Notes: generated from the sequence alone by a model not told the origin. A stretch of 64,000 nt of DNA from Arcticibacter sp041902385 (GCF_041902385.1 NZ_CP169244.1:3348001-3412000), one strand, 5' to 3'. Positions 8,389-18,269 are shown, numbered from the stretch's first letter. Numbers and translations: made by a program.

Positions 8389-10389
8389 CTACAACTTCAC
8401 CCTCTGAATCCTAACCGCATTCAAAATAGCCAGTAAGGCCACACCCACATCTGCAATAACAGCCTCCCAAAGATTGGCTACCCCACCGGCACCCAAAGCC
8501 AGTACAATAAGTTTTACCACCATAGCCAGAATGATGTTCTGCCAAACTATGGTGCGTGTGATTTTACCAACGTGAATAGCTGCTCCAATCCTTGAAGGCT
8601 GGTCATTTTGAATAACTACGTCAGCGGTTTCAATAGTAGCATCGCTACCTAGGCCACCCATAGCTATACCAGCATCCGCCAGCGCAATAACAGGTGCATC
8701 ATTCACGCCATCACCAACAAAGGCGATTCGTAGACCCTGATCTTTTAATGCTTGTACTTTTTCCACCTTTCCTTCCGGCAGCAAATCGCCATAAGCTTCG
8801 TCAATACCAATATGCTTAGCTACATCATCCACGACAGATTGCTTGTCACCGGAAAGCATAACGGTTTTAACACCTTGGCCATGAAGAACGTCGATCGCAT
8901 GTTTGGCATCCTCCTTAATCTCGTCGGCAATAGTAATGTAGCCTGCGTATTTTCCATCGACAGTCACTACCACAATGGTATAAACTACCTTTTCTAATTC
9001 TACAGGATAAGTAATATCGAATTTCTTTAAAAGCTTCAGGTTACCGGCAAGTACTTCTTTGCCTTCCACTTTCCCCTTTAATCCGTGCCCGGCAATTTCT
9101 TCTACTTCCGTAGCTGTTGTATTGCCAATAGAGTCTCCGGCATATTCGACAACAGCCTTACCAACAGGGTGAGTGGAGTTTTTCTCTAAAGCCGCTGCTA
9201 TTCGCACCAGCTCACTTTTTTCCAGTCCCTCCGATACAACTTCCTGAACTTTGAAAACGCCTTTGGTAAGCGTTCCGGTTTTATCCATCACTACTGTATT
9301 TACTTTCGTCATTACATCAAGGAAGTTACCGCCCTTAAATAATATACCGTTTCTGGAGGCTAATCCAATCCCACCGAAATAGCCCAGAGGAATTGAAACC
9401 ACCAGCGCACAAGGGCAGCTAATCACCAGGAATACCAATCCTCGGTACAGCCAGTCGTTAAACACGTAATTATCTACAAAAAGGTAAGGCAGGAGCACCA
9501 GAGCCAATGCAAGAAAAAATACGATAGGCGTGTAAACTTTTGCGAATCGTGAGATAAATAGTTGCGTTTGGGATTTACGGGCAGTAGCATCTTGCACCAT
9601 TTCAAGAATGCGGCTTAACTTACTGTCTTTGAAAAGTGCCGAAACTTCCACTTCAGCAACCGTGTTCAGGTTAATCATTCCTGCAAGGATTTGTTCGCCG
9701 TTGTATTTGGTGTCGGGTTTACTTTCGCCGGTAAGGGCGGCGGTATTGAAAGAGGCATTTTCTGAAAGTAACTTACCATCCAATGCTACTTTTTCGCCCG
9801 GCTTAATACGTATGATTTCTCCTCGTTGTACATCAGCAGGTTTAACTACACTTTCTTTACCACCCCGTACTACGCTAACTTCGTCAGGACGTATGTCCAA
9901 AAGCGCTTTAATACTTCGTTTAGCTTTGCTTACGGCTTCATCCTGAAACCATTCTCCAATGCTATAGAATACCATTACAGCTACACCCTCCGAATATTCT
10001 CCAATGTAGAAAGCTCCAATGGTAGCTACACTCATCAACACGAATTCATTAAAAATATCGCCTCGTTTCGCTTTGCGGAAAGCCAGTCTCAATACATTCC
10101 AGCCAGCTAACAGATATGCTACCAGATTGACTCCGAATGAAACAGGTTTGCTTAAATGAATCTCAAATCCATATTCCAGTACCAGCTCTACTGCCAGTAT
10201 GAGTAAGGAAAGCAGTAAGTTCCAATGCTCCAACCAGGAAGGTTTATTAACGGAAGCTTCGCCATGCATGTGCCCGTCATCTTCATCGTGATTATGCTCA
10301 TCATTACCGTGTGAATGCGTTTTCTGTTGTTTATGCTGATTTCCTTTTTCCGGATGCTCTTGTCCCGAGCTGCAACATTTTTTACTCAT
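8389..10389 (-). CDS. P1B-type heavy-metal translocating ATPase (Zn/Cd/Pb type)
   Basis: The 666-residue protein opens with a His-rich tail (HSHGNDEHNHDEDDGHMH) in place of a classical CxxC metal-binding domain. Transmembrane helices follow, then a TGES actuator loop, the metal-site motif CPC in VISCPCALVV, the phosphorylation motif DKTGTLTKG, a THPVG motif in the nucleotide-binding domain and GDGVNDAPVIA. This is the standard order for metal-exporting P1B ATPases. CPC with a His-rich N-terminus fits export of Zn, Cd or Pb from the cytoplasm. It is the first gene of a leftward set whose other members move metal out across the periplasm. Confidence 0.88.
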   Translation of the reverse strand: MSKKCCSSGQEHPEKGNQHKQQKTHSHGNDEHNHDEDDGHMHGEASVNKPSWLEHWNLLLSLLILAVELVLEYGFEIHLSKPVSFGVNLVAYLLAGWNVLRLAFRKAKRGDIFNEFVLMSVATIGAFYIGEYSEGVAVMVFYSIGEWFQDEAVSKAKRSIKALLDIRPDEVSVVRGGKESVVKPADVQRGEIIRIKPGEKVALDGKLLSENASFNTAALTGESKPDTKYNGEQILAGMINLNTVAEVEVSALFKDSKLSRILEMVQDATARKSQTQLFISRFAKVYTPIVFFLALALVLLPYLFVDNYVFNDWLYRGLVFLVISCPCALVVSIPLGYFGGIGLASRNGILFKGGNFLDVMTKVNTVVMDKTGTLTKGVFKVQEVVSEGLEKSELVRIAAALEKNSTHPVGKAVVEYAGDSIGNTTATEVEEIAGHGLKGKVEGKEVLAGNLKLLKKFDITYPVELEKVVYTIVVVTVDGKYAGYITIADEIKEDAKHAIDVLHGQGVKTVMLSGDKQSVVDDVAKHIGIDEAYGDLLPEGKVEKVQALKDQGLRIAFVGDGVNDAPVIALADAGIAMGGLGSDATIETADVVIQNDQPSRIGAAIHVGKITRTIVWQNIILAMVVKLIVLALGAGGVANLWEAVIADVGVALLAILNAVRIQRVKL

Positions 10390-10399
10390 AAACTTTGTA

Positions 10400-11008
10400 T
10401 TAATGGATGAAAAAAGTGACTATTCCCGTTATTATCAGGGTTAGTCCTGTAATGATACCTGCATTGTGTTCGTAGGCGTGCCAATTGAGTTTAAGAAATC
10501 CCCGATAGGTGAACCTTACCCAAATAACCATGCCTATAATCGTTATAGCTGAATATAGAATAGATAGCAGCGCAACAATGCTCCAGCCTTTACTTCCTGC
10601 CATTAAAAAATAAGCTTCTATTTCCAGGCATGGCGAAAGAAACATGGATACAACGAGGGCTATCACTATTTCCCGCTTTGATTTTTTATTCGGTTGATGG
10701 AGATGAAAATGTTTGTGCCGATGGTTTCTGTAGATGAAGATCAAGCCCAAAATGATAAGAATAACAGGAGCAAAAATATGAGAGAAGCTATCCATATGAA
10801 CAGATAGTTGTAAACCTAAGGCTGCAAATACTGTCCCAAGTAAAACTGTGCTCACCACATGTGCTAAACCCGAATAAAAGGTAACTTCCGAAATATCACC
10901 TATCGACCAGTTTTCTTTTCTTCCGATGGCAATAATAGGAAGCCAATGACTGGGTATCACCGCATGAAGTGCGCTAAGTAGAAGACTTCCTATAATAATC
11001 TGCTCCAT
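10400..11008 (-). CDS. Polytopic membrane protein, putative metal transporter accessory
   Basis: The 202-residue protein has about six hydrophobic helices. The first contains LHAVIPSHWLPI, and a cytosolic-type loop is rich in His (RNHRHKHFHLH). The HAxxPxHWLP helix plus His-rich loop recalls the NicO/HupE-like nickel-cobalt transporters, but the match is loose. It lies 10 bases downstream of the next gene's transcript and directly upstream of the P1B ATPase, so co-expression and a role in metal handling are likely. The specific ion is unknown. Confidence 0.6.
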   Translation of the reverse strand: MEQIIIGSLLLSALHAVIPSHWLPIIAIGRKENWSIGDISEVTFYSGLAHVVSTVLLGTVFAALGLQLSVHMDSFSHIFAPVILIILGLIFIYRNHRHKHFHLHQPNKKSKREIVIALVVSMFLSPCLEIEAYFLMAGSKGWSIVALLSILYSAITIIGMVIWVRFTYRGFLKLNWHAYEHNAGIITGLTLIITGIVTFFIH

Positions 11009-11011
11009 CTA

Positions 11012-11188
11012 TTATCCTTCAAGGTCCAGAAAGCGTTCTTCGGATAAGGCAATAGCCTTTTTGATGGCACTTTCTCTGTCGTGCCCTTCTATTATAAATT
11101 GTTTGGCTAATTCCAATGCTTTCTCCTGAATTCTTGGATCTAAATCTTTAAAGTTTAGTTCCAGTCCATCAAACAAATTTTCTTCCAT
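11012..11188 (-). CDS. Small acidic 58-residue protein in the efflux operon
   Basis: I read an ATG at 11186-11188 and a TAA at 11012-11014, giving 58 residues that start MEENLFDGLELNF and end SEERFLDLEG. It is helical and acidic, with no Cys or His. It sits tightly between the czcB-like gene and the membrane protein gene, and spacing on both sides is under 10 bases. That placement supports a real gene. No function is recognised. Confidence 0.6.
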   Translation of the reverse strand: MEENLFDGLELNFKDLDPRIQEKALELAKQFIIEGHDRESAIKKAIALSEERFLDLEG

Positions 11189-11195
11189 AACTCCT

Positions 11196-12410
11196 TTAAT
11201 GCTCCCCCGTATTTGTCATCTTAGCCATAATGAAAAATGCACCTTTAGTAACGATGCGGGCATTTGGCGGCAATTCCGTAACAGGGGTAATCTCAGTATA
11301 CCCAACATCGCTTACACCTTTTATAACCGGTATACGCTCAAAGTTCACCTGCTCTTTTTCTTCTTCCTTATGGCCTTTCTCAGAAGTTTCAGTGCCTTCA
11401 GCTGGATGGTGCTCCGGCTTCTTATCCGTCACTATAAAAATGTAGTCCTTGTCTCCGTTACTTACGATAGCCGTAGTAGGAACAGCGGTAACATTTGCCG
11501 AACCAATGCTCACCAACGCAGTGATATTCATTCCCTCAATCAAACCGGTTTTATCTCCTTTAACCTCGGCATGTACCGGAATAGTTTTAGACTCGCTGGC
11601 AAAGGCGGTACCAATAGAATAGATCTTCGCATCGTATTCTTTACCCGGATTATTAGTGAGCGTAAAATGAATCGTCTGGTTGTCCCGAAGCCTTGGCAGA
11701 TCTTTTTCATACACAAATAAATCCAGGTGCAAACGAGAGTTATTTACAATTTGCGCTATCGGTGTTGTCGCATCCACGTTCGAACCTATCTGTGCACTTA
11801 CTTCACTAATCGTACCAGTTATTGGCGCACTAACAGCAATGGTGGTCACAATATTTCCTCTGCTAACCGAAGCTGGAGAAATTCCTATTGCAGAAAGCTG
11901 CTTTTGCAGGGAATTACGGGTTGATCGAAGCGTTGCTAATTCCGCTTCTACACGTTGCACATTTTTTAGCGGTGCAGCATTTCCTGCAACCAGTTCTCTT
12001 TGGCGTTTATATTCCAGTTCGGATAAACGTATTTGTGCATTGGTAGATTGCAGTTGCTGTTGAAGCTGGGCTGCTTCGGGATTGATTATGGTAGCAATAG
12101 TTTGCCCCTTACGTACCATACTTCCGGGTTGCACTAAAAGGGTTTTGATTACGCCGCTGCTTACAGAAGTTACCAGGGCTTTGTTTTGATTTGGAACGGT
12201 AAGAACTCCATTTGCTTTGATAGAAGTTTTAAGATTTTTCTGTTCCAACGAGCCCATTTGTATGTCCGCGGTTTTTATTTGCATTTGCGTTAGGGGTACT
12301 ATATTGCCTTCAATCTCCGCATGTTCCTCTTCCTCCGCTGGTTCATTTTTGGGAGAGGTACATGAATAGCCGAAGAATATTAAGCTTAAAAATATCAGTT
12401 GTAGTTTCAT
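11196..12410 (-). CDS. czcB: RND efflux periplasmic adaptor (CzcB/CusB-like)
   Basis: The 404-residue protein has a lipoprotein-like N-terminus (FGYSCTS) and then an acidic linker. The split biotinyl-lipoyl halves are seen as GVIKTLLVQPGSMVRKGQTI and APITGTISEVSAQIGSNVD, separated by a coiled-coil hairpin (residues about 105-175). Membrane-proximal beta domains follow. A His/Glu-rich insert (HHPAEG, HKEEEKEQ) near residue 330 could bind metal. Adaptors of this type link an inner-membrane RND pump to an outer-membrane channel. The stop overlaps the downstream context and the start overlaps the pump gene by four bases, so the two are co-translated. The gene symbol is by family, not by proven substrate. 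Confidence 0.85.
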   Translation of the reverse strand: MKLQLIFLSLIFFGYSCTSPKNEPAEEEEHAEIEGNIVPLTQMQIKTADIQMGSLEQKNLKTSIKANGVLTVPNQNKALVTSVSSGVIKTLLVQPGSMVRKGQTIATIINPEAAQLQQQLQSTNAQIRLSELEYKRQRELVAGNAAPLKNVQRVEAELATLRSTRNSLQKQLSAIGISPASVSRGNIVTTIAVSAPITGTISEVSAQIGSNVDATTPIAQIVNNSRLHLDLFVYEKDLPRLRDNQTIHFTLTNNPGKEYDAKIYSIGTAFASESKTIPVHAEVKGDKTGLIEGMNITALVSIGSANVTAVPTTAIVSNGDKDYIFIVTDKKPEHHPAEGTETSEKGHKEEEKEQVNFERIPVIKGVSDVGYTEITPVTELPPNARIVTKGAFFIMAKMTNTGEH

Positions 12411-15400
12411 TTTATTTGAGCCTGATTGCTGTTAACGAAGTAATTTAATTGGATAGCCGATTGATTGTATTCATTTAATACATCAAGGTAATTCCGTTGA
12501 ATATCGATTGCCTGGGATAGAAATTGCGATAACTCTGCAAAGCCGATTTCCCCAGCCCTGTAAGATAGGTTTGCTGCTTTTATAATGCCTTCTGCTTGCT
12601 TCAAGCCACTTTTCTGATAATAATCTATCAGGTCATTGTTCTTTTGAAGCTGCTGCAGCGCCTGATTGTAGGCCGTGTTAAGGCTCAACGCGGTATAATT
12701 GCTTGTCGTTTGCTGGTAGTCTTTTTCAAGATTGGCTGCCTTTACGGAATTTCTGTAGTTACTTCGATTGAAAAGCGGAATGCCTACTGTAACCGAAAAG
12801 CCCGAGAAAGGAGGATTAATGCCGTATAAGCGTTGCGAGAAAAAACGTCCCTCAAATGAAGGCATATTTTTCTGGCGGGTGACCTTTAGTTCAGCATCGG
12901 CAATGGCCACATTCTGCTGTTGCCATTGCAGTTCGGGATGAGCATTTATTGCCAGTGCATTGGCATTTACCGCAATCTTAGGCATTGTAGAATCTATAGG
13001 CAAATACACCTGATCGGTATTTAGAATCCGCTTTAAGCTTTCCTGACCTGCTTGTATTTCCCTTGTCAATTGCTGCAGTTGTATTTTAGTTTCTTTGGCT
13101 TTAGCCTGGGCCGATATGCTGTCCAATCCTGCACTTTCACCTGTTCGAACCCGTAATACTGCCGCCTGTGCAAAGGAAGAATAGAGGCTGTCCAGTCGTT
13201 TCCATAGATTCTGTTTCCCTTGTAAATACCAAAGCCGATAGTATACCTCATCCAGTTCTTTACGGATTTCACGCCGCTTAATCTCTTGTGCCAGGGCCGT
13301 AGACTTTAGCTGCTGTTGAAGCAGGTTTTTTTGTGCCGCATACAACCCTGGCCAGTCGAGGCTTTGACTCAACCCGATCTTAAGCAGGCCATTTGAATCA
13401 TCAGGCGAAATATCTTCATTTTCAATAAAGACTCCCGTTTTAGGCAGATTGAAACCCGTTTTTGAAAGCGCTCTACTTTGTTCTACTTGCAGGTTTCCAC
13501 CCCTTATTTGCAAATTATTACGCAAAGCGATGCTAAAAGCCGTATCGGCTGAGATGCGTGTTGGTACTTCCTGGGCACTTGCCTGCTGAATGCTCAACAG
13601 CAAGAACACAACGATCAGCGTTTTAGAAAGGCTGTTGTTGGATGGCTTTTTGGTTTCGAAAATCATATACAAAAGAGGCAGAACAATTAAGGTAAGAATA
13701 GTGGCTGTAATTAATCCCCCGATAACCACAGTAGCAAGCGGACGCTGAACTTCTGCTCCGGCACTTGAAGAAATCGCCATCGGCAAAAAGCCCAATGAAG
13801 CTACCGTTGCGGTCATCAATACCGGACGAAGGCGCTCTTTTGTCCCCTCAAAAATACGTTGCCGAATGTCATCCACTCCAGCTTTGGCGAGCTGGTTAAA
13901 GGTTCCGATGAGAACTATACCGTTCAGCACCGCTACCCCGAAGAGTGCGATAAAGCCTACACCAGCCGAAATACTGAAAGGCATTCCACGAAGCAACAGC
14001 GCAAATACACCACCAATGGCTGCCATTGGAATAGCCGTGAAAATTAATGCGGCTTGTTTGAACGACTTAAAGGTGAAGTAAAGGAGAATGAAAATCAGTA
14101 AGAGGGCTATCGGTACGGCAATCATCAGTCGTGCCGAAGCTTGCTTAAGACTTTCAAAAGTCCCACCGTAGGTAAAATAATATCCGGGTGGCAACTTAAC
14201 CTTTCTGCCAAGAGCCAGCTGAACTTCCTCAACCACGCTTTCTACATCTCGTCCGCTTACATTAAAACTAACCACAATCCGTCTCCGGCCATCTTCGCGA
14301 CTAATTTGAGCAGGGCCGGTTTCGTAAGATACAGTCGCCACCTGCGAAAGCGGAATCTGGTTTCCATCGGATGTGGGAATATAAAGATCCCTTACGTTTT
14401 CAATTGAGTTGCGATAAGTGCTGTCTAATCGAACAACCAAATCAAAGCGCCGTTCATTTTCATAAATCGAGCCGGTAGTACCTCCCGCAAAGGCAGTATT
14501 AATTATCTGGTTGACATCCTCAATATTTAAACCATAGCCGGCCAATCGGGCCCGATCATACCTAACAACAATCTGTGGAAGTCCGCTTACCCGTTCGACT
14601 TGGGGTTGCGTAATACCCTTGATTGGACGAATAGCATTGGAAACTTGAGTAGCGAGAGTATTTAGGGTATCCATATTTTCGCCAAAGATTTTAACGGCAA
14701 CATCTTGACGGATTCCGGTCATTAGCTCGTTAAAACGCATTTGAATAGGCTGACTAGGTTCGGCAATAACACCAGGGATCTGCGAAAGCGTTTCGCCCAT
14801 CATATCAGCCAGCTCGTAAAAGTCGCCGGTCGTTTCCCACTCATCCTTATCTTTTAGAATTACCATAATGTCGGTTGCTTCTGGGGGCATCGGGTCGGTA
14901 GCTATATCCGCGCTTCCGGTTTTCCCCACAACCATTTTAACTTCCGGATATTTATCCTTCAGCATTCTTTCGGCTTTCAATACAGTTTGTATGGTTTGAG
15001 ATATTGAGGTTCCCTGAGGCAAAACAAATTCCATAGCGTAATCACCTTCTTCCAGTTGAGGAATGAACTCGCCGCCCATACGTTTAAAAAGTACGACAGA
15101 AACAAGCATCAGTACAACCGAAGCCGCGACAACAGTATATTTTATTTTCATAGCCGATTTTAAGATCGGTTCATATTTGCGATGGAAGAAATCCATCATC
15201 CTGTCTGAAAATGTTCGTTTAACTTCAGCATTTTTTGAAAGGAACAATGCCGAAGCCATCGGAATGTAAGTCAGGGATAAAATAAGCGCTCCCAAAATGG
15301 CGAAGCCGACAGTTTGCGCCATTGGACGGAACATTTTGCCTTCAACGCCCACAAGGGTAAGAATTGGAATATATACTACCAGGATGATGATCTCCCCAAA

Positions 15401-16750
15401 GGCAGCACTGTTTCTGATTTTGGAGGCAGATTGGTAAACTTCTTCATCCATTTCAGATTGCGTAAATCTGCCTGAGGTTTTCCGTAATGCAAGATGATGC
15501 ATGGTAGCTTCCACAATAATAACGGCACCGTCGACGATCAAGCCAAAGTCTATAGCACCTAAAGACATCAGGTTAGCCGAAATGCCAAAGAGATTCATCA
15601 TAGCAAGAGCAAACAAAAGGGAAAGCGGTATGGCGGAAGCCACAATAAAACCAGCCCTCCAGTTGCCCAGGAATAGCACTAAAACAAAAACTACGATTAA
15701 CGCACCTTCAATAAGGTTCTTTTCAACAGTTGAAATTGCTCTTCCAATCAAATCTGTCCGGTCCAGAAAAGGCTCGATCTGGACATCCGCAGGAAGGGAT
15801 TTTTGAACAGTCAACATTCTTTCCTTTACGCGACCTGCAACTTCAGAACTATTTGCGCCTTTGGTCATTAAGACAATGCCACCAACTACTTCTTTTTCGC
15901 CGTTGTAAGTTAAGGCTCCATATTTGGGTGGCGATCCCAATTGTACTGTAGCCACATCTTTAATCAGAACCGGAACGATACCGGGTGCTTTCTTAACTAC
16001 GGTATTTTCAACATCTGCAATAGTGGACATCAAACCTACTCCGCGTATAAAATAGGCGTTAGGCTTTTTGTCGATATACGCTCCACCGGTATTTTGATTA
16101 TTCTTTTCCAGCGCAGTAAATATTTCAGGAATGGTAACGTTTAAAGCCTTCAATCTGTCGGGATTGATAGCAACTTCATATTGTTTGCTTATCCCACCAA
16201 AACCTGTTACTTCGGCAACACCAGGAATACCATATAACTGCCGGGCAACAATCCAGTCCTGGAAGGTGCGCAGATCCATTGCGGAGTACTTATGCTCGCT
16301 TCCTTTTTTGGGGTGGATGACGTACTGATATATTTCACCCAATCCTGTAGTTACTGGAGCCATTTCCGGTTTTCCCAATCCTTCAGGAATTACTTCCCGT
16401 GCTTCATTAAGTTTCTCTGCAATCAACTGCCGGGCAAAATAGACATCGGTCGATTCATTGAATACCAGCGTGATTACGCTGATGCCGAAGCGTGAAAATG
16501 AGCGCATTTCAATCAGACCCGGCAAATTTCCCATGGTTCTCTCCACAGGGTACGTAATAAATTGCTCTACCTCCTGGGCAGCCAGAGTAGGCGCTTTTGT
16601 AATTACCTGCACCTGATTATTGGTAATGTCAGGCAGTGCATCTACCGGAAGCTGCGTAGCGCTCCATATACCCCAGATGATAAGGGCGAGGGTAAATATG
16701 CCAATAACAAGCTTGTTTCGAATACTAAACCGAATAATATGATCTAACAT
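12407..16750 (-). CDS. czcA: CzcA/CusA heavy-metal RND pump fused to a TolC-like outer-membrane factor
   Basis: At 1447 residues it is about 400 longer than a normal RND pump. Residues 1-1035 form the pump: first helix with FTLALIIWGIWS, periplasmic porter domains, and helix 4 with GAIDFGLIVDGAVIIVE, the heavy-metal RND signature. After a helix ending near FVLL a signal-peptide-like segment occurs (LLSIQQASAQ). Residues about 1060-1440 then show the paired coiled-coil repeats of CzcC/TolC factors (SLDWPGLYAAQKNLLQQQL and later GEIGFAELSQFL). The protein should export Cu, Ag, Zn, Co or Cd from the periplasm outward. How the fused factor reaches the outer membrane, perhaps by signal peptidase cleavage at the ASAQ site, is inference. 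Confidence 0.88.
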   Translation of the reverse strand: MLDHIIRFSIRNKLVIGIFTLALIIWGIWSATQLPVDALPDITNNQVQVITKAPTLAAQEVEQFITYPVERTMGNLPGLIEMRSFSRFGISVITLVFNESTDVYFARQLIAEKLNEAREVIPEGLGKPEMAPVTTGLGEIYQYVIHPKKGSEHKYSAMDLRTFQDWIVARQLYGIPGVAEVTGFGGISKQYEVAINPDRLKALNVTIPEIFTALEKNNQNTGGAYIDKKPNAYFIRGVGLMSTIADVENTVVKKAPGIVPVLIKDVATVQLGSPPKYGALTYNGEKEVVGGIVLMTKGANSSEVAGRVKERMLTVQKSLPADVQIEPFLDRTDLIGRAISTVEKNLIEGALIVVFVLVLFLGNWRAGFIVASAIPLSLLFALAMMNLFGISANLMSLGAIDFGLIVDGAVIIVEATMHHLALRKTSGRFTQSEMDEEVYQSASKIRNSAAFGEIIILVVYIPILTLVGVEGKMFRPMAQTVGFAILGALILSLTYIPMASALFLSKNAEVKRTFSDRMMDFFHRKYEPILKSAMKIKYTVVAASVVLMLVSVVLFKRMGGEFIPQLEEGDYAMEFVLPQGTSISQTIQTVLKAERMLKDKYPEVKMVVGKTGSADIATDPMPPEATDIMVILKDKDEWETTGDFYELADMMGETLSQIPGVIAEPSQPIQMRFNELMTGIRQDVAVKIFGENMDTLNTLATQVSNAIRPIKGITQPQVERVSGLPQIVVRYDRARLAGYGLNIEDVNQIINTAFAGGTTGSIYENERRFDLVVRLDSTYRNSIENVRDLYIPTSDGNQIPLSQVATVSYETGPAQISREDGRRRIVVSFNVSGRDVESVVEEVQLALGRKVKLPPGYYFTYGGTFESLKQASARLMIAVPIALLLIFILLYFTFKSFKQAALIFTAIPMAAIGGVFALLLRGMPFSISAGVGFIALFGVAVLNGIVLIGTFNQLAKAGVDDIRQRIFEGTKERLRPVLMTATVASLGFLPMAISSSAGAEVQRPLATVVIGGLITATILTLIVLPLLYMIFETKKPSNNSLSKTLIVVFLLLSIQQASAQEVPTRISADTAFSIALRNNLQIRGGNLQVEQSRALSKTGFNLPKTGVFIENEDISPDDSNGLLKIGLSQSLDWPGLYAAQKNLLQQQLKSTALAQEIKRREIRKELDEVYYRLWYLQGKQNLWKRLDSLYSSFAQAAVLRVRTGESAGLDSISAQAKAKETKIQLQQLTREIQAGQESLKRILNTDQVYLPIDSTMPKIAVNANALAINAHPELQWQQQNVAIADAELKVTRQKNMPSFEGRFFSQRLYGINPPFSGFSVTVGIPLFNRSNYRNSVKAANLEKDYQQTTSNYTALSLNTAYNQALQQLQKNNDLIDYYQKSGLKQAEGIIKAANLSYRAGEIGFAELSQFLSQAIDIQRNYLDVLNEYNQSAIQLNYFVNSNQAQIK

Positions 16751-16753
16751 AGA

Positions 16754-16930
16754 TTATTTAAGATGTGAGCCAATATGAATGATCTTTCCAACAATTGTCA
16801 CAAACAATAAGCCCAGTAGAAGTGCAAGAAACACAAGTCTCAAAATTTTCATCCATTTAGGCTTTTTATAGCTCTTGGAACTGTAGGAACCAGCATTCTT
16901 TGGGCGGGATGACGTTATTTTTTTTGCCAT
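16754..16930 (-). CDS. Small single-pass membrane protein upstream of the RND pump
   Basis: I read an ATG at 16928-16930 and a TAA at 16754-16756, three bases before the pump start. The 58 residues comprise a basic Ser/Lys-rich head (KKITSSRPKN) and one hydrophobic helix (LVFLALLLGLLFVTIVG). Position and spacing indicate it is translated with the pump. Similar tiny proteins accompany some RND pumps, but I recognise no specific family. Confidence 0.55.
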   Translation of the reverse strand: MAKKITSSRPKNAGSYSSKSYKKPKWMKILRLVFLALLLGLLFVTIVGKIIHIGSHLK

Positions 16931-16996
16931 ACCGTTAAAATGATCTTGAGGAATTAAAATAAGCGTTGGAATGTACGCTAAAATAAAAACAGGAAT

Positions 16997-17317
16997 CTAA
17001 GACAGCAATTGAGGAGGTTGCCAGATGCTTGCGGCCGAATTCAAAACTTTTTCAGGTAAGATACCTGAATGTTTGTGCTGAACCAAATTCAATAATACTG
17101 CTAAGCTTATAGGTGCAGAAACAAGTGTAGATGTATTGCAGCATGAGCATTGGCAAAATGGCGAACATAAATCTTCATGCTCTGCCTGATGCTGATCTGC
17201 TTTTTCAGTTTTTGACGTAACAGAAAGCTTCTCTTCAACAGAAAAGGGCTTGTCGCTACACGGTATTACGCTTAGCGCTGTTATTAACAAAACTAATATG
17301 AAACAGATATATTTCAT
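16997..17317 (-). CDS. Small Cys-rich exported protein ending in IWQPP (DUF6660-like)
   Basis: The 106 residues comprise a signal-peptide helix (FILVLLITALSVIPC), a charged region with HQAEHEDLC, a CQCSCCNTST cluster, and the end ASIWQPPQLLS. It is a relative of the gene at 7215-7535, sharing the Cys cluster and the WQPP tail. It is the first leftward gene of the efflux block and may be a periplasmic metal binder or sensor. The two copies at the two ends of one resistance block are unusual. Confidence 0.65.
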   Translation of the reverse strand: MKYICFILVLLITALSVIPCSDKPFSVEEKLSVTSKTEKADQHQAEHEDLCSPFCQCSCCNTSTLVSAPISLAVLLNLVQHKHSGILPEKVLNSAASIWQPPQLLS

Positions 17318-17876
17318 GGATGATCAAATGTAGAAGATATTTTACAACGAGTCAATTAATTTTACATTGTAACCTCCCCATATTTAGGACAGTTTGTAAA
17401 TATACAAATGTGAATATTTGACCTCCTCCCTTTATCTCGAGCAGTCTAAAATAGAGGTTCCGGGCGTATCATTTAACAGATGCGTGTCCATTTTGTTAGT
17501 AGATAATGGATAAGGTTAATAAAGAAGCGAACTGAGGCGGGTGCTAACAGAATGTGGAGTTTGCCCAACCGAGGTTGATCTGCGGAGATTCTGGTTTGCT
17601 TTGTCTTTCTTCGTTGTTTAGTTTATCGAAAGAGTTAATTAACGGAAAGAGTTCCTTTACAAAGTTTTTCACAGCAGCTGAGCATTAATAGAGGCAAAGC
17701 ATGAACAGCTAATATCTAATCCATAACACCTGGAAAGGTGGTTCTTCATAGTGGGAATGGTTTCAACTTAGATTACAGGTATTTCTAAGTTCAGGAAAAT
17801 ATCTGATGGAGAAATCAGGACAAAAGGGAACATCTGGTTATTATATGTATACCTGAAACCGTAAGAAAACCCTCAG
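17318..17876. other. Gene-free spacer between metal block and HTH gene
   Basis: About 560 bases hold no open frame with believable codon use, no strong hairpin with a T run, and no tRNA. The left end must carry the promoter of the metal block on the minus strand, but I could not pick out a clear Bacteroidota TTTG / TAnnTTTG pair. Confidence 0.4.
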
Positions 17877-18008
17877 GTGAAACGGTCACGTTTTCCGGCA
17901 TCTAATAAATTCATCGCGTTTAAAACACATTCATTTGAATGGACATTTTTAAAAGTGTACCTCAAAGAATTTGTATGCTTGCAATCTTTGTATCCTAATC
18001 TTTTTGAT

Positions 18009-18269
18009 ATGGCTACTGAAATAATTACAAGCGAAGATTTGCAGCAGTTCCGGATCCAATTACTGGAAGATTTCAAACTGCTTTTGAAAGATTACAAAGA
18101 AAGTCCCAGGAAGAAGTGGCTCAAATCCTTCGAGGTGATGACCATGTTGAATATTACAAAGAATACCTTGAAAACCTACCGGACGACGGGAATCCTATAC
18201 GGCAAAAAAATCGGCGGAATTTATTATTATGCATATCAAGAAATACAAGATTTACTCCAAAAAAGTTGA
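18009..18269 (+). CDS. Helix-turn-helix (excisionase/MerR-like) DNA-binding protein
   Basis: From the ATG at 18009 there are 86 residues: an acidic helical N-terminus, then FEVMTMLNITKNTLKTYRTTGILYGKKIGGIYYY, which is the HTH_17 pattern (helix, turn, recognition helix, beta wing ending in a Tyr-rich strand). Proteins of this kind act as excision or conjugation regulators in Bacteroidota elements. The open frame extends upstream to 17877, but the leader 17934-18008 matches a second copy at 4645, which supports the later start. The leader contains TAATCTTTTTG just before the ATG, possibly the -7 region. Confidence 0.75.
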   Translation: MATEIITSEDLQQFRIQLLEDFKLLLKDYKESPRKKWLKSFEVMTMLNITKNTLKTYRTTGILYGKKIGGIYYYAYQEIQDLLQKS

